From NCBI RefSeq assembly GCF_003481705.1, contig NZ_QULN01000004.1:62001-126000 (forward strand): a stretch of 64,000 nt of DNA, written 5' to 3'. Under the pieces are notes generated by a model, which saw only the letters and a program-made list of their open reading frames with translations, had not been told where the DNA came from and did no database searches. This document shows positions 1 to 6,956 of this stretch, in pieces. Position 1 is the stretch's first letter. Every line of letters begins with the position of its first letter. Origin of the DNA: Butyricicoccus sp. OM04-18BH (GTDB lineage Bacteria; Bacillota; Clostridia; Oscillospirales; Butyricicoccaceae). The position numbers and the translations under genes are program-made.

Positions 1-320
1 GAGTAGTCCGGGAACGCCTTCTGCATCGCGGCCTCGATGGCGCCGATGGTCTCGCGGCGGCTGTCGTTGTAGCTGGTGCCGAAGCTGACGACCAGCAGCT
101 CGTTTTCGCCGATTTCGTCCTGATTGAGCGGATTATCCAAGCTTGCGTCACCCGTTTCGTAGTTTTCTTCGTCGTCTGCCGCGGTATCGGTTGCAGCGCT
201 ATCCGCGCCCTTGGTGTCCTCGGCGGTGTCGTTTGCAGCCGGCTTGCTGCCGCAGGCGGTCAGAGCCGCCATCATCAGGCTTGCGGAGAGCAGCAGAGCG
301 CCCAGTTTCTTGAGTTTCAT
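1..320 (-). CDS. cbiK: CbiK-like sirohydrochlorin cobaltochelatase lipoprotein (C-terminus outside window)
   Basis: Only the first ~106 residues are present; the gene runs off the left edge. The N-terminus is a lipoprotein signal (MKLKKLGALLLSASLMMAAL followed by TACGS, lipobox LTAC), then an acidic Ala/Asp/Glu linker, then ELLVVSFGTSYNDSRRETI, which matches the start of the anaerobic cobalt chelatase CbiK family. That family inserts cobalt (or iron) into sirohydrochlorin; a lipid-anchored form would act outside the membrane, so a role in metal or tetrapyrrole capture is also possible. The start is set by AGGAGG eight bases upstream. A cobalamin riboswitch lies in the leader, which independently supports a link to B12. 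Family call fairly sure, exact reaction less so. Confidence 0.75.
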   Translation of the reverse strand, partial: MKLKKLGALLLSASLMMAALTACGSKPAANDTAEDTKGADSAATDTAADDEENYETGDASLDNPLNQDEIGENELLVVSFGTSYNDSRRETIGAIEAAMQKAFPDY

Positions 321-384
321 GAAAAAGTTCCTCCTTTTTTCGACTCCTCCGGCAAGCGCACCGGGGAAAAGCCCTGAAAAGGGT

Positions 385-430
385 ACAGAAAACACGCAGT
401 CCCCCTGCGCCTGTGCGCAGAAAGGGACTG
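385..430 (-). terminator. Expression-platform hairpin of the cobalamin riboswitch
   Basis: On the minus strand CAGTCCC and GGGACTG arms (397-430) close a hairpin, with an inner TGCGC/GCGCA stem, followed by a T-containing run (TGTTTTCT). It lies between the B12 aptamer and the cbiK-like start, where a transcription-termination platform would sit. Confidence 0.5.
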
Positions 431-484
431 TAATCATGCAGAAGAATGCGGCATCAGTACAGTCAATGACTCGTGACCTGGAAA

Positions 485-680
485 AGCTTTCCGTACCAAC
501 AGAGGCGGCAGGTTTCCTGACTTGCGGATCTGCGCACGCCGCCGCCTTCCCGATGCACAGCATCAGTGACATAAAAAGCGGAATGCTCCCCGTTTACAGT
601 GACGAGATCGTACAGGAATTGCACCTGTTTCCCTTTTAACCGCTGACCCGGCCGAGGTCGTTCAGCGGCACCGTCTGTTC
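485..680 (-). promoter_or_regulatory. Cobalamin (B12) riboswitch
   Basis: Read on the minus strand, the leader has the conserved cobalamin aptamer pieces in order: GGTGCCGCTGA, then TTAAAAGGGAAACAGGTG, CAATTCCTGTACG, GTCACTGTAAACGGGGAGC, a GGGAAGGCG segment, and the B12-box-like AAGTCAGGAAACCTGCC (around 512-530). The downstream gene is a cobaltochelatase relative, the expected kind of target. Repression by B12 is known for this class; the terminator-type platform is inferred. Confidence 0.88.
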
Positions 681-816
681 GCTTGTTTATTTGTTTGCGG
701 GCAGAAAAGTCCTGCCGAATGATGTTATTATACACCGCAGCGCCGCGAAAGACAAGTGCAGCCGCCTGTTTTGTGCAAGTTCGGTAAAAATGTACAAGAA
801 ACCGGCGGGAAGGAGC

Positions 817-850
817 AAAAAAAACATCCCCCGGCTTTCGCCGGGGGATG
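817..850 (-). terminator. Terminator of the SLH/InlB-repeat protein gene
   Basis: Minus-strand hairpin with CATCCCCCGGC / GCCGGGGGATG arms and a GAAA-type loop, followed by eight T. It lies just past the stop codon at 861. Confidence 0.93.
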
Positions 851-860
851 CAGCGGAAAT

Positions 861-3800
861 TTACTTTTCCAGTTCGGTCCAGTCGCGGGTATCGCGCAGC
901 TCGGACCACTTCTCGAACTTGTTCTCCTTGGCCTTGTAGTAGTGGCTGTTGGTAGCCTCCTGTACCGCCAGATAGAACCACTGAGAAGCGTCAGAGTTGT
1001 CGCTCCACTTGATCATATCGTCGTGCAGATCCTCTGCGGTCTCGGGGAGACGCTTGAGGACGCGGTTGACGAGCGTCATTGCCTCGGCACGGGTGATCTT
1101 GTTATCCGGACGGAAGGTGCCGTCGGGATAACCGTTGATCCAGCCGTTGTTGGAGGCGGCGCTGATCTCGTTCTTTGCCCAGTGGGACACGATGTCGCTG
1201 AAATCAGCAGTCGTCGAGTTGGCCTTGTCGTCAAAACGGGCTGCGATCGCCGCGAACTCAGCGCGGGTGATCGGTGCGTTCGGATTGAATTTGCCGTTGC
1301 TGTCGCCCTTCACGATGCCCATAGCGCTCAGCGTAGAAACCGCATGGTTGTACCATGCACCGGCTGCTACGTCAGAGTAGCTGTTGGACTTGGTGGAGTT
1401 AGCGTTGCGGGTCTCGTCGGTCAGCAGGCGGAAGAAGATGGTCGCGACCTCAGCACGAGTGATGCCGTTCTGCGGGCGGACGGTCTTGTCCGGGTAGCCG
1501 ACGATGTACGCATAGTGATCGTTACCGTTCAGACCGGTCGGAACCTTGTCCGGGATGGTAACGGTAGGCTTGCGGTGGTGGTGGCCGGAGCTGTTCTTTG
1601 CGTAGGTGCCCTCGATGATAACATCATGTGCGGGCATCTTGAAATTCTGAGCGTCCGCAGTGCCAATCTTCCAGCCAGAGAAGGTGTAGCCTTCCTTAGT
1701 CGGAACGTCGCGAATTACAACATCGGAATTGAAGTCGTAGACATCAGTGCCGACTACCTCAGTGTCAACCTTGTAGGTTACGGTGTAGCGGTTGATAGCG
1801 AAGGTGCCCTCGATGGTAACATCATGTGCGGGCATCTTGAAATTCTCAGCGTCCGCAGTGCCAATCTTCCAGCCGGTGAAGGTATAGCCTTCCTTAGTCG
1901 GAACGGGTCGGATTACAACATCGGAATTGAAGACGTAGGTTTCAGTGTTACCGTAATCCTTGCCGTCAACCTTGTAGGTTACGTGGTACTGGTTGATGCT
2001 GAACTGAGCATCGAAACGAACGTCCTGTGCCGGCATGGTGAACTTGCCGTCAGCATCAACAGTTACGATATTCGCGATATTCGTCCAGCCGGTAAAGGTA
2101 TAGCCTTCCTTTTCAGGATGAGCGGTTCTTACGGTTACGTCAGTGTCGAAGGCGTAGGTATCGATGTCGCCAAACTGCGTTTCTTTACCCTGCTCATTCT
2201 GATAGAAGTAGGACACCTCGAAATTGTTCGGAACCCACTTTGCGTACAGGTGCAGGCCGGTCATCAGAACCTTAGCCGTATAGGGGGTCTTGCAAGCTGC
2301 GTCGGTATACCAGCCGCGGAACTCATAACCGTCCCGAGTCGGGAGACCGGTCTTGGAATAGTCGAGCGCCGTATAGTTGGTGCCGGTCTTGGTGCCGTCG
2401 TTATAGGTTGCATCTGTACCGAAGTTCGAATGGTAGGTAACGTTGATTGCAACGTTCTTGACGTAGCCGTCAACATGGATATCCAGCTTGTCGTCCTTCA
2501 TGCCCTGATTCTTGATGGTGTACCATACGATCTTGATGTCGTTTACGTTGAAGTTGTCGCCCAGAATAGAGGTATCGGCCAAGGGATCATTGTAGGTGCC
2601 GTCTTCATTCCAGTTGCCCGGAGTAAAGAAACCGAGGTCGGTCGGAACGTTCAGATATTTGGGAGAAACGCCGTTTACGACATCGGTAACCGAATCGCCT
2701 TGATTAAGAACTTTTTTCGCGCCTTCCTGGGTGAGAGAGCCGATATAGCCGGTGTCCAAGGTCAGGCCGTCTACGCCGCCGTTAGACTTGCTGCTCGGCA
2801 GGTAGAATTCTTCGCCCTGATCATCGTTGTTCTCCGGAGCGCTGCGCGTCGGCAGAAGTACGAAATACTTAGCCGGGGTCTCGGTCTCCGGCTCGACCGG
2901 GGTACTGTTGGTAGTCCACTTTGCGTACAGGTGCATGCTGCTCATCAGAACACCGGAATAGGCATTCGTGCAAGCTGCATCGGTGTACCAGCCAGCGAAT
3001 TTGTAACCGTCACGGGTCGACAGACCGGTTTTATCGTAGGTAAGCGCCGTGTAGTCGCCGGTCTTAGCGCGCTCTTTGTGGATCTGGTCTTCACCAAAGT
3101 TCGAATGGTAGGTAACATCAACCGCAATGTTCTTGACGTAGCCGTCAACGTGGTAGCCGTCAATCTGCCACTTGATGGCGTACCATACAACCTCAGCCTC
3201 GTTGACATTGAAATCACCGTCAGCGGTCTTGAGAAGGTTCTTGATTTGGTCAGCATTATGCTTGGTCTTACCGATATAGGTGCTGCCGTTCCAGTTGTGT
3301 GCAGTGAAGAAACCGAGGTTTTCCGGCTCTATCAGATAGTCGGAGCCAAAGCCATCGGCGTTGAATACGCCGTTCTTCGAGTCGAGTACGTGATAAGCAT
3401 CGTCTGCTGCCTTTTTGCCGACTTCGGTAAGAGAACCTGCATAGCCGTTTATTGCGTTACAGCCCTTTACACCGCCGTCAGACTGGAAGCTCGGCAGGTA
3501 GTTTGCTCGGCCCTGGTTTTCGCCGCTCGTCGGCTTATTACGGTTTGGCAAAAGTACGAAGTAGTGGGCTTTCGTATTCCGATTCGATGCGAGGTCGATG
3601 TCCGGCGATGCCATGCTGATTTCATTTTCCGGAGCATTGCTTACTACATCATTATTCTGAGAATTGTTTTCCGAACCTTCGGAAACGGTGGGATTAGTGC
3701 TATTGCCAGACTCCGTGCTGTCCGTACCGCCGTTTGCGCCGCCTTCAGACGGAGCCGGTGCGGTGTCCTGACCCTCGGCAGGCTTTGCCTCGGGCTCAGA

Positions 3801-3998
3801 AGGAGTGGGATCAGCGGGAGTTTTAGTGGGGTCTGCTGCGGGAGTGGAATCATCCACCGGTACTGCGATTTCTTCGTTCGCCGGAAGAGTTGCGATGCCC
3901 TCATCGTCGGCCAGCGCCCAGCTCGGGCACATGGTCAGCATCATGACAGTCGCAAGAGCTCCTGCGAGCAGACGTTTGCGCGTATTCTTTTTTAACAT
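861..3998 (-). CDS. SLH-anchored surface protein with InlB-type (Flg_new) repeats
   Basis: 1045 residues. The start is the ATG at 3998, behind AAGGAGG; it begins MLKKNTRKRLLAGALATVMM, a signal peptide. Residues ~35-140 are a Pro/Glu/Ser/Thr-rich stalk. Two copies of an unrecognised module follow (~143-365 and ~370-590), each opening YFVLLP, containing HVDGYVKN and ending in a Listeria-Bacteroides repeat with FxGWYTDAAC and LYAKW. Three beta-repeat units (~590-800) with KEGYTFTGW come next, two of them nearly identical in DNA. Three SLH domains close the protein (~850-1030; motifs ITRAEVATIFFRLL, ITRAEFAAIAARF, ITRAEAMTLVNRVL). SLH domains bind the pyruvylated wall polymer, so this is a wall-bound adhesin-like protein. 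Two tandem c-di-GMP riboswitches precede it. The ligand is unknown. Confidence 0.9.
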   Translation of the reverse strand: MLKKNTRKRLLAGALATVMMLTMCPSWALADDEGIATLPANEEIAVPVDDSTPAADPTKTPADPTPSEPEAKPAEGQDTAPAPSEGGANGGTDSTESGNSTNPTVSEGSENNSQNNDVVSNAPENEISMASPDIDLASNRNTKAHYFVLLPNRNKPTSGENQGRANYLPSFQSDGGVKGCNAINGYAGSLTEVGKKAADDAYHVLDSKNGVFNADGFGSDYLIEPENLGFFTAHNWNGSTYIGKTKHNADQIKNLLKTADGDFNVNEAEVVWYAIKWQIDGYHVDGYVKNIAVDVTYHSNFGEDQIHKERAKTGDYTALTYDKTGLSTRDGYKFAGWYTDAACTNAYSGVLMSSMHLYAKWTTNSTPVEPETETPAKYFVLLPTRSAPENNDDQGEEFYLPSSKSNGGVDGLTLDTGYIGSLTQEGAKKVLNQGDSVTDVVNGVSPKYLNVPTDLGFFTPGNWNEDGTYNDPLADTSILGDNFNVNDIKIVWYTIKNQGMKDDKLDIHVDGYVKNVAINVTYHSNFGTDATYNDGTKTGTNYTALDYSKTGLPTRDGYEFRGWYTDAACKTPYTAKVLMTGLHLYAKWVPNNFEVSYFYQNEQGKETQFGDIDTYAFDTDVTVRTAHPEKEGYTFTGWTNIANIVTVDADGKFTMPAQDVRFDAQFSINQYHVTYKVDGKDYGNTETYVFNSDVVIRPVPTKEGYTFTGWKIGTADAENFKMPAHDVTIEGTFAINRYTVTYKVDTEVVGTDVYDFNSDVVIRDVPTKEGYTFSGWKIGTADAQNFKMPAHDVIIEGTYAKNSSGHHHRKPTVTIPDKVPTGLNGNDHYAYIVGYPDKTVRPQNGITRAEVATIFFRLLTDETRNANSTKSNSYSDVAAGAWYNHAVSTLSAMGIVKGDSNGKFNPNAPITRAEFAAIAARFDDKANSTTADFSDIVSHWAKNEISAASNNGWINGYPDGTFRPDNKITRAEAMTLVNRVLKRLPETAEDLHDDMIKWSDNSDASQWFYLAVQEATNSHYYKAKENKFEKWSELRDTRDWTELEK

Positions 3999-4057
3999 AT
4001 GGAATGCCTCCTTGGTCAGCGTGCATGCTGATCGAGAGGAATTGCAGATGTATTTCT

Positions 4058-4145
4058 GGCAACCGGCTGCCATGCGGAAGGGAACCTTCCGTTTAGGCCC
4101 CTGGCTTTGCGAGACCGGCTTTCACCGATGGTGCCTTTGTCTGTA
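4058..4145 (-). promoter_or_regulatory. c-di-GMP-I (GEMM) riboswitch aptamer, gene-proximal copy
   Basis: On the minus strand: GGCACCATCGGTGAAAGCC, then GTCTCGCAAAGCCAGGGGCC, TAAAC, a GGAAGG/CCTTCC stem and GGCAGCCGGTTGCC. The A-rich junction, the GNAA-type tetraloop (GTGAAAGC), CGCAAAGCC and the G-GCAGCCGG receptor are the hallmarks of the GEMM-I class. It lies 60 nt upstream of the SLH gene start. Confidence 0.9.
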
Positions 4146-4285
4146 CAACTTGCTCCTCAACGAGCCGCACAGATCATGTGTGTTTGGGTTTGCGATAATC
4201 TCAGAATGCAATGCAGTTTCAACCTCCAAATAAAATACCCCCTTTACAGCGCGCACAGCTCTGCGAAGGAGGTACATGGTATCAC

Positions 4286-4378
4286 TGGCAACCGGCTGCC
4301 GTGCGGAGAAAAGAGCTCCGTTTAGGCCCCTGGCTTTGCGAGACCGACTTTCGCCGGTGGTGCTTTTGTCTGTACCGG
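4286..4378 (-). promoter_or_regulatory. c-di-GMP-I (GEMM) riboswitch aptamer, promoter-proximal copy
   Basis: Second aptamer in the same leader, with CACCACCGGCGAAAGTCGG, TCTCGCAAAGCCAGGGGCC, a GGAGCTC...CTCCG stem and GGCAGCCGGTTGCC. The core is identical to the proximal aptamer while the stems differ in sequence but still pair (ACCGGC/GTCGGT here against ATCGGT/GCCGGT), which indicates selection for structure. The two aptamers are separated by about 140 nt. Confidence 0.9.
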
Positions 4379-4497
4379 TACCCGTTCACGGGAGTCATGC
4401 ACAGATTTTGTTGGTCGCTGTCTGCCGGTAAGGCAGTATGCGGAAAACATACAGTCCTTTTGCACGGCCGGACAGAATGCCGCGGATCAACACCTTT

Positions 4498-4526
4498 AGT
4501 ATACTACAATTAGCCGTAAACGACAA
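4498..4526 (-). promoter_or_regulatory. Promoter of the SLH/InlB-repeat gene
   Basis: Minus strand: -35 TTGTCG (4521-4526), 17-bp spacer, -10 TATACT (4498-4503). Transcription from here gives a leader of roughly 490 nt holding both c-di-GMP aptamers. Confidence 0.6.
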
Positions 4527-4649
4527 GTAAATACTGTAAACTGAATAAGATTTTGATTCGCAGCGTATTTATACAAAATGACCGCTGATTAAGTAAAGAA
4601 AAAGGTGAAGTCGGCGTCATCTGTATACAAATCGGAAGAGCAGAAAGCG

Positions 4650-5471
4650 TTAAGCGGCTTCTGCGGCGAGCGTATCACTGGTGTTCGTATAGGTCAGCGG
4701 AGATACGCAGTCATGCAGGGTCTTTGCGTTCCTGACATTGCGGGTAACGGCGTAGGTCAGGTCGATCTGGTACCAGCTGCCGTTCAGGTTGACCTTGTTC
4801 CATGCGTGATAGCTGGAACCGGCGTAGCCCTTGGTCAGTGCGCACGGGATGCCCTCGCTGCGGCACATTGCCGCGAACAGGGAAGAGAAATCGTAGCACA
4901 TGCCGGTGGTGCCGTTCAGAGTAGCGGCGGTATCCGGGATGTACTTGGTGATCTTGCCGCTGGTGATCTCATTTGCCAGCTCGTAATCATAGGAGTAACG
5001 GTCTGCCATGTAGTTGTAGATGGCGATGACCTTTTCCTCGTCGGTCTTTGCGTTCTTGCAGAGCTCAGCAGCCTTGACGGAAACAGCGTCGCCCTTGGAG
5101 AACTGAATGTCCGAGGTGGAGACGAGGTAGGGAGCGAAGCGGTCCTTGACGGTAACGTTCATGGTCTTGGAGGAAACTTCCTCGTAGGAAGAACCGGAAA
5201 CGTTGCGGTACAGGGTTACGGTGTACTTGCCATCGCCCTGGTCGAGCGAGAACGAAGCATCCTTGCCGCTCGGGCAGTCGCGGTAAACCGTCGTGCCGCC
5301 GTTATACTGGATGCCGACCTTGAGCTTGGCGCTCGAGGTGTAGTTAACGGTTACATAACCGTGGGACGTGTTGCTCGTGTCAACAATGTCATTCGCTGCC
5401 GCTGCGGTGAAACCCATCGAGAGGACAGCTGCTGCAAAAACTGTGCATGCAAAACGAAAAAGCCGCTTCAT
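4650..5471 (-). CDS. Secreted transglutaminase-like (papain-fold) protein
   Basis: 273 residues starting MKRLFRFACTVFAAAVLSMG, a signal peptide ending near FTAAAAND. Residues ~30-120 form a beta-rich N-terminal part; the transglutaminase core follows with the full catalytic triad: Cys192 (TTGMCYDFSSLFAAMCR), His222 (GSSYHAWNKV) and Asp237 (WYQIDLTY). Bacterial members of this superfamily are mostly proteases, peptide cyclases or crosslinkers; which applies here cannot be told. The start is set by AAAGGAG. The leader carries a c-di-GMP-I riboswitch, so it probably belongs to the same regulon as the neighbouring SLH adhesin and may process or fix surface proteins (inference). Confidence 0.88.
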   Translation of the reverse strand: MKRLFRFACTVFAAAVLSMGFTAAAANDIVDTSNTSHGYVTVNYTSSAKLKVGIQYNGGTTVYRDCPSGKDASFSLDQGDGKYTVTLYRNVSGSSYEEVSSKTMNVTVKDRFAPYLVSTSDIQFSKGDAVSVKAAELCKNAKTDEEKVIAIYNYMADRYSYDYELANEITSGKITKYIPDTAATLNGTTGMCYDFSSLFAAMCRSEGIPCALTKGYAGSSYHAWNKVNLNGSWYQIDLTYAVTRNVRNAKTLHDCVSPLTYTNTSDTLAAEAA

Positions 5472-5488
5472 ATCCGGCGATCTCCTTT

Positions 5489-5570
5489 CGGTAACTGGCT
5501 GCCAGCCCTCTCAGAGGGGTAAGGCCCTATAGCTTTGCGTCGCCATCTTTCGATGGTTTTGCTATTATCG
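5489..5570 (-). promoter_or_regulatory. c-di-GMP-I (GEMM) riboswitch of the transglutaminase gene
   Basis: Minus strand: GCAAAACCATCGAAAGATGG, CGACGCAAAGCTATAGGGCC, TTACC, a CCCTCTGAGAGGG stem and CTGGCAGCCAGTTACC. It has the GAAA tetraloop, CGCAAAGC and GGCAGCCAG receptor of the GEMM-I class. The aptamer ends four bases before the AAAGGAG ribosome binding site, so control of translation initiation is likely. Confidence 0.88.
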
Positions 5571-5616
5571 TTTGAGATGCGGTCAAAGCGACTGCATCAT
5601 CTTTTTTTGTGACTAC

Positions 5617-5646
5617 AGTATAAACCCGTACAGGGAGCTTTGTCAA
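5617..5646 (-). promoter_or_regulatory. Promoter of the transglutaminase gene
   Basis: Minus strand: -35 TTGACA (5641-5646), 18-bp spacer, -10 TATACT (5617-5622), placed so that the riboswitch begins about 40 nt into the transcript. Confidence 0.65.
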
Positions 5647-5802
5647 CAGAATTCCTGCAAAAAAATCAAAATTCGACAGAAAAATCTCATGCGCACAAAT
5701 CCCAATGAAAAAGTATGTAAAATCGCTTTTCCCGTGCGATATAATATCCTATAATGGAGAGAAGAAAACCGCGGGGAGACCGGCGGGGGAAGGATGATGA
5801 AT

Positions 5803-6879
5803 ATGAAAATCGGAATGCTTACGAGCGGCGGCGACTGTCAGGGACTGAACGCGGCGCTCCGGGGTGTCGCAAAGACACTGTATAACGAAATGGGCAAAGG
5901 CGTGACGCTGTACGGTATCCGCGACGGCTACCGCGGCTTGATCGAGGGAGACTACCATGAGATGAAGCCGGACGACTTTTCGGACATTCTGACGCTCGGC
6001 GGCACCATCCTCGGCACCTCGCGTCAGCCGTTCAAGCAGATGCAGCGCCCCGAGGAGGACAGCGAGCAGACCAGACTGGATAAAATGCTGAAAACGGTGA
6101 AAAAGGCCGGATTTGACTGTCTGGTCATTCTCGGCGGCAACGGTACGCACAAGACTGCGAACCTGCTGCGCGAGAACGGCGTGAACGTCGTCACGCTGCC
6201 CAAGACCATCGACAACGACCTGTGGGGGACGGAGCTGACCTTCGGCTTCCAGTCGGCGGTGAACATCGCCTCGGAGGTCATCGACTCCATCCATTCGACC
6301 GCTTTTTCCCACTCGCGCGTGTTCATCGTCGAGATCATGGGCCACAAGGCCGGCTGGCTGACGCTGCACGCGGGCATCGCTTCGGGCGCGGACGTCATCG
6401 TCATCCCGGAGATCCCGTATTCCGCGAAAAAGATTGCGCAGGCCATCGAAAAGCGTGCGAAGGACGGCAAGCGCTTCTCGATCATCGCGGTCGCGGAGGG
6501 CGCGGTCAGCCGCGAGGAGGCGGCCATGAGCAAAAAGGAATTCAAGGCGGCGCGCGAGGCCATGCCGTACCCGTCGGTGTCCTACCGGCTCGCGGCGGAG
6601 CTGAAGGAGCTGACCGGGCAGGAGATCCGCGTGACCATCCCCGGCCATTTTCAGCGCGGCGGCGCACCCTGTGCGGCAGACCGCGTGCTCTCGAGCCGCT
6701 TCGGCGCGGCGGCCGCCGAGCTCATCCGTGAGGGGAAGTTCGGCTGCATGGTCGCGCTGCGCGATGATAAAATCGTGGCCGTGCCGCTCTCCGAGGTGGC
6801 GGGCAAGCTGAAGACCGTGCCGCCCGACTGCGAGATCGTCGCGCAGGCGCGTGCGCTCGGCCTGTCCATGGGAGACTGA
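5803..6879 (+). CDS. pfkA: 6-phosphofructokinase
   Basis: 358 residues. It phosphorylates fructose 6-phosphate to the 1,6-bisphosphate in glycolysis. Visible motifs: LTSGGDCQGLNA (phosphate loop), LGGTILGTSRQPF, LGGNGTHKTANLL, LPKTIDNDLWGTE (catalytic TIDND), VEIMGHKAGW and GHFQRGGAPCAADR. The Gly in GGNGT is at the position that separates ATP-users from PPi-users and favours ATP, but GGNGT instead of GGDGS is typical of a divergent subgroup, so the phosphoryl donor should be tested. ATG also occurs at 5794 and 5797; the third in-frame ATG (5803) has the best spacing from GGGGGAAGG and gives the family-typical start MKIGMLTSGG. A terminator follows at once, so it is monocistronic. Confidence 0.92.
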   Translation: MKIGMLTSGGDCQGLNAALRGVAKTLYNEMGKGVTLYGIRDGYRGLIEGDYHEMKPDDFSDILTLGGTILGTSRQPFKQMQRPEEDSEQTRLDKMLKTVKKAGFDCLVILGGNGTHKTANLLRENGVNVVTLPKTIDNDLWGTELTFGFQSAVNIASEVIDSIHSTAFSHSRVFIVEIMGHKAGWLTLHAGIASGADVIVIPEIPYSAKKIAQAIEKRAKDGKRFSIIAVAEGAVSREEAAMSKKEFKAAREAMPYPSVSYRLAAELKELTGQEIRVTIPGHFQRGGAPCAADRVLSSRFGAAAAELIREGKFGCMVALRDDKIVAVPLSEVAGKLKTVPPDCEIVAQARALGLSMGD

Positions 6880-6901
6880 ATAAGGGCAGCGCCGCATACA
6901 G

Positions 6902-6948
6902 AAAAACACCTCCGATATGCCTTTTTCGGCTGTCGGAGGTGTTTTTTT
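6902..6948. terminator. Bidirectional terminator between pfkA and an SLH gene
   Basis: ACACCTCCGA (6906-6915) pairs with TCGGAGGTGT (6933-6942). Seven T follow on the plus strand and five on the minus strand, so it can stop both converging genes. Confidence 0.92.
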
Positions 6949-6956
6949 ATGCGGGT

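Noticed and set aside
756..3995. Very long open frame on the plus strand, opposite the SLH adhesin
   Set aside because: It mirrors the codon pattern of the minus-strand gene, has no ribosome binding site or recognisable domain, and ends where the real gene ends. The same holds for long antisense frames at 6939-9545, 9588-11918, 21947-24844, 28372-29653 and 49817-53974.
5572..5754. Short plus-strand frame between the transglutaminase and pfkA
   Set aside because: No ribosome binding site; it covers the promoter of the minus-strand gene and the pfkA promoter region.
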